A DNA stretch of 33,038 nucleotides from Bacteroides thetaiotaomicron VPI-5482 (lineage in GTDB: Bacteria > Bacteroidota > Bacteroidia > Bacteroidales > Bacteroidaceae). Positions 1 to 5,171 of this stretch are shown in pieces. How positions within the stretch are numbered: the first letter of the stretch is position 1; each line of letters opens with the position of its first letter. The DNA is taken from contig NC_004703.1 in assembly GCF_000011065.1 (NCBI RefSeq), positions 1-33,038 on the forward strand, in the 5' to 3' direction. The notes under the pieces were generated by a model. That model ran no database searches and had not been told where the DNA came from. It was given only the letters and a program-made list of their open reading frames with translations. Position numbers and translations under genes: made by a program.

Positions 1-528
1 ATGAACAAACCGAAGATTATACAGATTATTGATGTTGTTTCCAATGCGATAGACGGAAACCGTATCGACGAGGATTTTATAAAGAGTTGTATTTACGGCA
101 AAGTGAATGCGGAACTGTATGCGCATCTTTTAGGCAAATACAGGGGGTATGACGGGGATTTCTTTCAGTTTTATTTGGGGACGGACGATCGGATAAACCG
201 GGCTTTGCTGGAGAACCTGGGGATTAAGGTCGAACCCGACAAATATCCGGACTATGATAGCCGGATTGTTGCGCAGGTCGTCCAGGGAAAGAAAAGGTTT
301 GATATTTATCCTTTCGAGTTGGAAGCCTTTAACAGATATGCCATGTTTGGCAATAATAATGCGCTTTCATGCCTGAAAGGGATTTCCCCGACAGCCGGGC
401 AGACCGTCCGGGAAAACGGTATTAACGAGTATGGAAACGCCTTGAATTGGTCGCTGTTCTGGATAAAGGCAAATCCGGAGGACAAAGCCCTGTTAGTGGA
501 TCACGTTTTGAATATCCCCGAACGATGA
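1..528 (+). CDS. Hypothetical protein, 175 aa, first gene of a coupled pair
   Basis: I do not recognise this soluble protein. It has no signal peptide, no membrane segment and no obvious catalytic motif. It is rich in Tyr, Asp and Asn (for example KYRGYDGDFFQFYLG near residues 46-60) and ends in NIPER. Its stop codon overlaps the ATG of the next gene (ATGA at 525-528), which points to translational coupling and a shared role. The start is the first base of the window. If the molecule is circular, a TATATTTG box at 33013-33020 lies just upstream and would drive it. Confidence is good that it is a gene and nil for function. Confidence 0.72.
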   Translation: MNKPKIIQIIDVVSNAIDGNRIDEDFIKSCIYGKVNAELYAHLLGKYRGYDGDFFQFYLGTDDRINRALLENLGIKVEPDKYPDYDSRIVAQVVQGKKRFDIYPFELEAFNRYAMFGNNNALSCLKGISPTAGQTVRENGINEYGNALNWSLFWIKANPEDKALLVDHVLNIPER

Positions 529-1004
529 TAGCGGAATATTTCATTTACCGGAGAAAGGGGGATAAAGAGCCGTTTATCTCCCTGGGGGAAATGCCGCAAT
601 ACGGGTTAAGGCCGAAACAGAAGTTTACCGGGAAAAAACTTAAAATAGAGGTGATCCGCAGGCTTTCCGGTGTGGAAATCGAGCAGACGGCCACCACTCC
701 GCAGATAAACGCCTATATCGAGGCGAATATCTATGATACCGAACGTTGGCCGGAGTACCGGAAGTTATACCGACAGGTGGCCGGAGAGGTGGAAACCGTG
801 GCCGACATCTTTACGCTCCAGTATATTTTAGTGGCCGAACTGGAGGATCAGACCAGGACGGGAAAGGACTGCCAGCCGCAGCCGACAGATCCGAAAGACG
901 AGAGGCTGATACACCTAATCCGGTGCGAGCTTATGGGTGAACCCCTGGAAATGTACAAGACGATGATAAACCCGATCATCGCCTTAAAGAAACGTTTCGT
1001 TTGA
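525..1004 (+). CDS. Hypothetical protein, 159 aa, coupled to the preceding gene
   Basis: The frame is open from 447, but the ATG at 525 is the better start. It forms an ATGA overlap with the preceding stop, and the residues encoded before it merely shadow the end of that gene. The protein begins MIAEYFIYRRKGDKEP and is charged and soluble. It has a basic stretch around residues 30-45 (RPKQKFTGKKLKIEVIRR) and a C-terminal helix-like region. No family is recognised. It ends just before an AT-rich block of TAGTA-type repeats. Confidence 0.7.
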   Translation: MIAEYFIYRRKGDKEPFISLGEMPQYGLRPKQKFTGKKLKIEVIRRLSGVEIEQTATTPQINAYIEANIYDTERWPEYRKLYRQVAGEVETVADIFTLQYILVAELEDQTRTGKDCQPQPTDPKDERLIHLIRCELMGEPLEMYKTMINPIIALKKRFV

Positions 1005-1005
1005 T

Positions 1006-1050
1006 ACTACATCTACTAAAAATAGTAGATACTACTTTTAGTATTTTAGT
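1006..1050. repeat. TAGTA-type repeat block and hairpin
   Basis: This AT-rich block holds ATCTACTA and TAGTAGAT as perfect inverted arms around AAAA (1011-1030), followed by ACTTTTAGTATTTTAGT. The same TAGTATTTTAGT core recurs in intergenic positions around the plasmid, near the SprT-like, rep, parA and ardC-like genes. Here it lies between two convergent genes, so it may act as a terminator, a protein-binding site, or both. Confidence 0.55.
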
Positions 1051-1076
1051 TCGTACGCTCAATCCTGGGAGAAAAA

Positions 1077-1469
1077 CTAATCGGGATATTCATTGAGTTC
1101 CCGGTATGCCTTAGCTAACTCTTCTTGGGTGTGACGTTTGAACTTTTTACGGCTTATGATGAAAGGCAACCTCTGATTCATTTCATTCTCGTACTCGTCC
1201 AGGAGATGTTTACCCCTTCCGGTAAGGACGACATGGGTACGGTCGTCGGAAAAGCGGATCTCTTTTAAATCTTCCATTGTATCTAATATACGGAGGATGA
1301 TTTTCTCGTAAATGGGGGTACGCAGTAACGGGTGTGCGAGCATGGGGGAATTGTATTTTATATCGAAATTCTCGATGATCTCCGTCTGCACTTCCTCTAT
1401 ATGCTTGGGAAGTGCTTTTCCCAGCGTGTAGTAAACAGCTATCTGAAAGTCTTTGTAATTTGGAAACAT
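1077..1469 (-). CDS. Possible winged-helix DNA-binding protein, 130 aa
   Basis: This small soluble protein starts MFPNYKDFQIAVYYTLGK. Residues about 4-80 read like a helical winged-helix core. They are followed by a likely wing (IRFSDDRTHVVLTGRG, about 72-87) and a helix (KHLLDEYENEM). The pattern 'PNY..F...v...L' plus a wing ending in 'LTGRG..LLD' resembles Mrr N-terminal-like winged helices, but that is a judgement by eye. The C-terminus is basic and then charged. It is convergent with the 525-1004 gene and divergent from the SprT-like gene, so it could regulate the repeat-rich space at 1580-1740. It could equally be an unrelated hypothetical protein. Confidence 0.6.
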   Translation of the reverse strand: MFPNYKDFQIAVYYTLGKALPKHIEEVQTEIIENFDIKYNSPMLAHPLLRTPIYEKIILRILDTMEDLKEIRFSDDRTHVVLTGRGKHLLDEYENEMNQRLPFIISRKKFKRHTQEELAKAYRELNEYPD

Positions 1470-1580
1470 GGGCGTATATGGTTTATTGGGAACGTGGATA
1501 TTTTTAATATTTCCGTTCCGGGATTCTTCGGCCGAAAGATAAAAAAATCTCTCGAATAATCTTTGGGATAGATGCGCTTT

Positions 1581-1740
1581 TTTTAGTAAATACTAAAAAT
1601 AGTATTTTTGTAATGCGCATTACAGTAGTGTATTTTGTAAACGTAACGTGTACTTATTCAAGTATTTTAGTAAAATGGGTATCTTTTATATCCGGTTATA
1701 CTAATATTAGTATTTTAGTATTTTTATAATGTACATTACA
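1581..1740. repeat. Two composite repeats: TAGTA array plus GTAATG..CATTAC palindrome
   Basis: This intergenic stretch holds two copies of a composite element. In each, a TACTAAnnnTAGTATTTT-type array is followed directly by a 14-bp palindrome: GTAATGCGCATTAC at 1610-1623 and ATAATGTACATTAC at 1726-1739. A TTTTAGTAAAATGGGTAT unit (1665-1682) between them matches the units upstream of rep. The second palindrome sits about 12 bases before the TATCTTTG -7 box of the SprT-like gene, covering the -33 position. It is therefore placed to act as an operator. A third composite copy is at 2539-2606. Confidence 0.65.
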
Positions 1741-1750
1741 AAAATATCCG

Positions 1751-1758
1751 TATCTTTG
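1751..1758 (+). promoter_or_regulatory. -7 box (TATCTTTG) of the SprT-like gene
   Basis: TATCTTTG matches the Bacteroidetes -7 consensus TAnnTTTG exactly and lies 26 bases before the ATG at 1785. No good TTTG is seen at -33. That position is occupied by the ATAATGTACATTAC palindrome, which suggests a regulated promoter. The location also argues against the TTG start at 1767. Confidence 0.6.
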
Positions 1759-1784
1759 CATTCAGATTGAAAAACAAAAGGCTT

Positions 1785-2471
1785 ATGATAACGACGATCC
1801 AGTTTAAGACGTTGGACGACTTGTATCAGTTTTACAACGACGCAATTTTTAACGGTGAGCTTTCGGAATGTATCGTGAATATGTCCCGTCACGGTGGGGC
1901 GTTCGGCTTTTTCGCCGCCAACCGTTGGAGAGGGGACGGGCAGGAAAAAAAGGTCGTTCACGAGATCAGCATCAACCCCGATTTTATGAACCGGGAAGAT
2001 CGGGACTGGCATTCTACCCTGGTACATGAAATGTGCCATTTGTGGCAGGAGGATTTCGGCAGGCCGAGCCGGGGAGGGTATCATAATTCGCAATGGGCTG
2101 ACAAGATGATCCAGGTCGGACTGATGCCGTCCGACACCGGGGAGGCCGGAGGCAAAAGGACAGGCCAGAGCATTACGCATTATATCATTCCGGGAGGGAA
2201 GTTCGAGCAGGTTTTCAATACGCTAAGCCGGGAGGATCTGCAAAACTTGCGGCTTAGGTACAAGCCGACTTTGGCGGCCGTACCTACCCGGCCGATCCGC
2301 ATCGCCGGAAGCGACGGGGACGAAACGGAAGAACCGGAAGATCCGGACGAGGGGGAGAGCAAAAGCGGAAAGCGGAAGAAATACACCTGTGGGTGCGGCT
2401 GTAACGTGTGGGGAAAATCCGGGCTGGTGTTAAGGTGCGGACTGTGCGACACTGATTTTACGGAACAATAG
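1785..2471 (+). CDS. SprT-like zinc metalloprotein with C-terminal zinc ribbon
   Basis: The protein is 228 aa from the ATG at 1785. An in-frame TTG at 1767 exists but lies too close to the promoter. Residues about 10-110 form a SprT-like zincin domain: HEMCH at about 81-85 is the HExxH zinc site, and a further His follows in GGYHNSQW (about 100). A low-complexity acidic linker (DGDETEEPEDPDEGE) leads to a lysine-rich stretch. The protein ends in a Cys-rich knuckle (CGCGCNVW...CGLC), as expected for the zinc ribbon of SprT/Spartan-like proteins. Relatives act on DNA-bound proteins, but its substrate on plasmids is unknown. One possibility is removal of the relaxase-DNA adduct after transfer, which is pure inference. 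It is transcribed alone and is convergent with rep. Confidence 0.82.
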   Translation: MITTIQFKTLDDLYQFYNDAIFNGELSECIVNMSRHGGAFGFFAANRWRGDGQEKKVVHEISINPDFMNREDRDWHSTLVHEMCHLWQEDFGRPSRGGYHNSQWADKMIQVGLMPSDTGEAGGKRTGQSITHYIIPGGKFEQVFNTLSREDLQNLRLRYKPTLAAVPTRPIRIAGSDGDETEEPEDPDEGESKSGKRKKYTCGCGCNVWGKSGLVLRCGLCDTDFTEQ

Positions 2472-2492
2472 GAAACAGTGCAAAGGTCAGAA

Positions 2493-2519
2493 GCCCCCAG
2501 TAAAAACCCCGCCGGAGGC
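2493..2519 (+). repeat. GC-rich hairpin element, copy A
   Basis: The sequence reads GCCCCCAGT, an A-rich/CCC loop, then CGCCGGAGGC, and folds into an imperfect stem. The same hairpin with a conserved AAAACCC loop recurs at 18895-18922 and 20240-20266, always preceded by a G-A-A-G or A-G-A-A-G run. This copy follows the SprT-like stop codon by about 20 bases and may act as a 3' end or RNA-stability structure. There is no clear U-tract. Confidence 0.5.
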
Positions 2520-2538
2520 AGATTTCAAGCATACTCGT

Positions 2539-2606
2539 TTTACTAAAATACTAAGATAAGTCTATACTAATCTTAGTATTTTAGTATTATTGTAATGTGC
2601 ATTACA
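2539..2606. repeat. Composite repeat: TAGTA array plus GTAATGTGCATTAC palindrome
   Basis: This is the third copy of the composite element. ACTAATCTTAGTATTTTAGTA is followed by the palindrome GTAATGTGCATTAC (2592-2605). An additional TTTACTAAAATACTAAGA half precedes it. It lies between the convergent SprT-like and rep genes, so it is not at a promoter here. That favours a role beyond simple repression, such as partition or origin function. Confidence 0.6.
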
Positions 2607-2622
2607 ATATAGGGGTATATGA

Positions 2623-2663
2623 AAAAGTGGGGATGTCGTAATACGTCAATTCGCCCCACTTTT
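2623..2663. terminator. Bidirectional terminator between the SprT-like and rep genes
   Basis: AAAAGTGGGG (2623-2632) and CCCCACTTTT (2654-2663) are perfect 10-bp inverted arms with A/T runs on both outer sides. This suits termination from either strand between convergent genes. Between 2664 and 2746 lie a second small hairpin (CCGTC/GACGG, 2683-2700) and GC-rich sequence without a gene. Confidence 0.6.
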
Positions 2664-2746
2664 AAGGCTTGACGTGCAATAGCCGTCAGCCCCCAGACGG
2701 ACGGGAACCACCCCGGCCGCACACAAATATAGAAAATCTTCCGGAT

Positions 2747-3787
2747 TTAACCAAACAGGTCGGGATCTTTCTTTTTCCCCCTGGCCTTGATACCGAAATC
2801 CTCACGCAGCATCTTTGCCAGTGAATTTTGTGCGTGGGCTGTACTCATTTCACCGCTGCAAACCTTATCGTCGTAATATGCACAACGGTCGTACACGTCT
2901 TTCAGCCGTCCGCTTTCCAGGATCTTGTCGAGTGCCCTTACCGGGGTGTTGTCGCTCGGATAGCTTAAAGCACCGTAAACCCAACGGTAAACGAACGAGT
3001 ATTGTTGTTGCTGGTCGCCTCGCAGTTCTTGGGGATTTCTCGCATGGATGAACAGGATAATCGTGTCGGCTTTCGGTTTTTGCCCCTTTTTAGGCGTTTT
3101 GCAGATGAATTTGTAATCGAACCATACATCGGCCTCGCTTTCCTTGATTCGTGTCTGTGCAGGCCTTAAAACCTTTTGGTCGATCTGTGCATTCGAGTAG
3201 GAGGCCGGGATCTCCAGGTCTTTGCAGAATTGGTCGATCGAGTAATAATACTCCCGTCTGTCCCGTTGGCTGCAAATGATCTTGTAGAGCCGCTTGGTGT
3301 AATTGCCCCGGAGGGTTAAGGCGATGTTCTTCCCGTACCTTGTACCGCCGACACCCGTACCGTAGTAGAGCAGGAAAGGGATCGCCCAGGGGTTGAGCGT
3401 CAGGGCTACCCGGTTTGTGCCTTTGATGTTGTGTACCGTCGTTATCACCACCCCGAACGTTTCCACCGTCTGGTGGATATTGGGATGCACCCAGCGAAAG
3501 GAAAAGTTTTTCCGCATCATGGCGATAGCCTCTTTCAGAACTTTGCTCTTGTTGTTCTTCCCCCCGGCTTCGTCGCATTTGATCTCGACGACAGGCTGGT
3601 TAAAGAGGTCTTTAGGCAGTTGTTTTTCCCTGGTCATGTGTTGCTGGATCTGGTCGCTTATGAGCGTCAGGAGGTTTTCTTGCCACTCGGTCACAGAGTA
3701 CTGGCCGAATGTTACGTTATTCGGCTGGATTAACATTACTTCTTCCTCCGTAGGAGGAATATAGAGGGTGATGTCGTTGGTCGCCAT
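2747..3787 (-). CDS. Plasmid replication initiator, Rep_3 (RepB) superfamily
   Basis: The protein is 346 aa from the ATG at 3787, reading MATNDITLYIPPTEEE. The frame stays open to 3841, but a canonical promoter lies inside that extension, which rules the longer form out. The centre of the protein carries the winged-helix pattern typical of Rep_3 initiators, including LTLRGNYTKRLYKIICSQR followed by YYSIDQFCKDLEIP and a QKVLRPAQTRI helix. The C-terminus is basic (KARGKKKDPDLFG). Such proteins bind iterons and open the origin. Matching iteron-like units lie directly upstream (3871-3957). The gene is alone on its strand and ends against a bidirectional terminator. Confidence 0.88.
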   Translation of the reverse strand: MATNDITLYIPPTEEEVMLIQPNNVTFGQYSVTEWQENLLTLISDQIQQHMTREKQLPKDLFNQPVVEIKCDEAGGKNNKSKVLKEAIAMMRKNFSFRWVHPNIHQTVETFGVVITTVHNIKGTNRVALTLNPWAIPFLLYYGTGVGGTRYGKNIALTLRGNYTKRLYKIICSQRDRREYYYSIDQFCKDLEIPASYSNAQIDQKVLRPAQTRIKESEADVWFDYKFICKTPKKGQKPKADTIILFIHARNPQELRGDQQQQYSFVYRWVYGALSYPSDNTPVRALDKILESGRLKDVYDRCAYYDDKVCSGEMSTAHAQNSLAKMLREDFGIKARGKKKDPDLFG

Positions 3788-3811
3788 AGGCTTTTTTTTT
3801 TGAGTTCGGGA

Positions 3812-3842
3812 CAAAGTTAAAGAAATAAAAGATACCGCCAAA
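3812..3842 (-). promoter_or_regulatory. rep promoter (-33 TTTG, 19-bp spacer, -7 TAACTTTG)
   Basis: On the minus strand TTTG (3842-3839) is followed after 19 bases by TAACTTTG (3819-3812), a textbook Bacteroidetes promoter. The rep ATG follows 24 bases later. The iteron-like units begin about 30 bases upstream, so the initiator could repress its own transcription. Confidence 0.75.
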
Positions 3843-3868
3843 AAATACCAAGTACTTTTTATTGTAAC

Positions 3869-3957
3869 CTTTAGTAAAATGGGTATTTATTGGAGGGGGT
3901 AATTTTAGTAAAATAAGTATTTTCCCCCTTCGGATTTTAGTAAAATGAGTATTTTAG
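3869..3957. repeat. Three iteron-like units, candidate replication origin
   Basis: TTAGTAAAAT followed by a G-rich triplet and TATTT occurs three times. The units start at 3871, 3905 and 3937, so they are 34 and 32 bases apart, about three helical turns. They sit in direct orientation immediately upstream of rep, the usual place for the iterons of Rep_3 plasmids. A further unit (TTTTAGTAAAATGGGTAT) lies at 1665-1682. GC-rich spacers (GGAGGGGG, CCCCCTTCGG) separate the units. Confidence 0.6.
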
Positions 3958-4065
3958 GTTGTGTCTTTTCACCTATAACGATTTGTATTTCAGTTAATTA
4001 TAAATGAAAAAACGCTTTCTTACAAAGAACCTCTACAAAGACTATTCTCACAAAGAAGGAAAATC
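3958..4065. other. AT-rich segment with three ACAAAGA repeats next to the iterons
   Basis: This gene-free stretch beside the iterons is AT-rich (TTTGTATTTCAGTTAATTATAAATG around 3980-4005). It then carries ACAAAGA three times (about 4022, 4035 and 4050). It could be the DNA-unwinding part of the origin. No coding region is convincing here. Confidence 0.35.
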
Positions 4066-4245
4066 TTAGGGAATCACAGGCTTCAAAAACGGCTGGAAAA
4101 TGTGCATTTTGAAAACGGAAAATGAGAAACGGAGAAAAAATGAGCGAAGCGTTTCTTTAGTGCGATTTTTCCGCGCGTTAAAATGTGTAAAATTTTGTTT
4201 TTGTGTTGTAAAATATAAGGTGATCGGAACGATTGCCGCCGTTTT

Positions 4246-4283
4246 ACAAATGTACACTTTTTTGGGGGGCGGTGTACATTTGT
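4246..4283. other. Perfect 12-bp inverted repeat in the candidate oriT region
   Basis: ACAAATGTACAC (4246-4257) and GTGTACATTTGT (4272-4283) are perfect arms around a T-run/G-run loop (TTTTTTGGGGGGCG). The repeat lies between rep and the mobilization operon, where transfer origins are usually found. The T/G-run loop would also suit a terminator or a single-strand origin, so the oriT role is inferred. Confidence 0.45.
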
Positions 4284-4403
4284 AATGTGCATTTTGGGGG
4301 CTGGGTGTCTGATGTATTGGAGCGAAGCCGTGCGGAGCGTTCCAGGAGCGACGAGCGAAGCAAGGAGAGAGAGAACGACGGTTTACCAAAGTGAGCAAGC
4401 AGT

Positions 4404-4422
4404 CATTGGACTTAGTCCAATG
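4404..4422. other. Perfect hairpin CATTGGAC-TTA-GTCCAATG, candidate oriT stem
   Basis: This is an 8-bp perfect inverted repeat with a 3-base loop, about 150 bases before the mobilization genes. Relaxase recognition sites often use such a stem next to the nick site. No nick consensus is identifiable by eye. Confidence 0.4.
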
Positions 4423-4467
4423 CTGATTTTCCAAATCACTGATATATAACTGTTTACTTGTTTATAT

Positions 4468-4552
4468 GTATGCGAATTGCATACATATTGCATACATTAT
4501 TTTGATAATTCATTGAATTATAGTATATTGTAGCCGATATTTATGTATGCAA
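4468..4552. promoter_or_regulatory. Mobilization-operon promoter region with GTATGC/GCATAC sites
   Basis: GTATGC-GAATT-GCATAC (4468-4484) is a palindrome. It is followed by another GCATAC (about 4490) and a GTATGC at 4544. Between them TTTG (4501-4504) and TATATTG (4524-4530) are 19 bases apart, resembling a Bacteroidetes promoter with one missing base. The repeated sites flank the promoter and could bind the accessory mobilization protein for autoregulation. Confidence 0.45.
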
Positions 4553-4570
4553 ACCCCTATACGTGAAATT

Positions 4571-5167
4571 ATGGCAACAACAAGTAAAGATACGTCTATC
4601 CGTATAAAGGAGAGTACAAGGTTTAGGCTTGATATGCTGAAAGGAAACAAATCGCACGATGCGTTCGTGGCCGAAATGTTACTCTATTTTGAAACAACGG
4701 GGATCACCCCGCAGTCGAATGTAATGCCGCCGAACATTGCGGCCAAAGAGCAGGCAAGCCGGGTGATCGAAGTTGTCCGGGGCATTGAGAAATCCACTAA
4801 CGTAAGGCTGAAAAACATCGAACAACTCCTTTTGTCGCTTGTCGGGGAAGTGAAAACGCCGGGGGACAATCCGGACGAATATATGCACATCTCACAGGTA
4901 CAGGAACTTTTGGAGCGTTCCAAGCAACTGGAACAGGAAGCCAGGGAAAACCGGGAGAAGGCCGGGAAACTGCAAACGGATCTCGAAATAGCCCGGCAGG
5001 AGAAAGGAACTCCGGCCGTCGGATGCAATACGCACAAGATCCTGGAGATCGTGGAGCGTATCGACGAGGTGAAGAAGATACCGACATTCAACGATACGGT
5101 TTATGAGATAGACCGTAATACGCTGGATATGTGGGTGAAAAGGTTAAAGGACGAACTAAAGAGATAA
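4571..5167 (+). CDS. BfmA/BtgA-like mobilization accessory protein
   Basis: The protein is 198 aa from the ATG at 4571 (MATTSKDTSIRIKEST). An upstream in-frame ATG at 4547 would leave almost no leader after the likely promoter, so the inner start is preferred. The N-terminus (TSIRIKESTRFRLDMLK, then a helix) looks like a ribbon-helix-helix DNA-binding fold. A long coiled coil follows (about 115-150, QELLERSKQLEQEARENREK). This layout fits the BfmA/BtgA family, whose members bind oriT and help the relaxase. The relaxase starts four bases after its stop, so the two are co-transcribed. Confidence 0.75.
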   Translation: MATTSKDTSIRIKESTRFRLDMLKGNKSHDAFVAEMLLYFETTGITPQSNVMPPNIAAKEQASRVIEVVRGIEKSTNVRLKNIEQLLLSLVGEVKTPGDNPDEYMHISQVQELLERSKQLEQEARENREKAGKLQTDLEIARQEKGTPAVGCNTHKILEIVERIDEVKKIPTFNDTVYEIDRNTLDMWVKRLKDELKR

Positions 5168-5171
5168 GCCT

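Noticed and set aside
447..524. Upstream extension of the 525-1004 gene
   Set aside because: The extra residues come from reading the end of the first gene in another frame. The ATG at 525 gives a typical ATGA coupling.
1006..1740. CRISPR-like array
   Set aside because: The repeats are short, AT-rich and palindromic without regular spacers, and no cas genes are present.
4066..4434. Several open frames on both strands in the rep-mob gap
   Set aside because: All are low-complexity Lys/Phe/Cys-rich and overlap each other and the inverted repeats. The region behaves like origin or oriT DNA.
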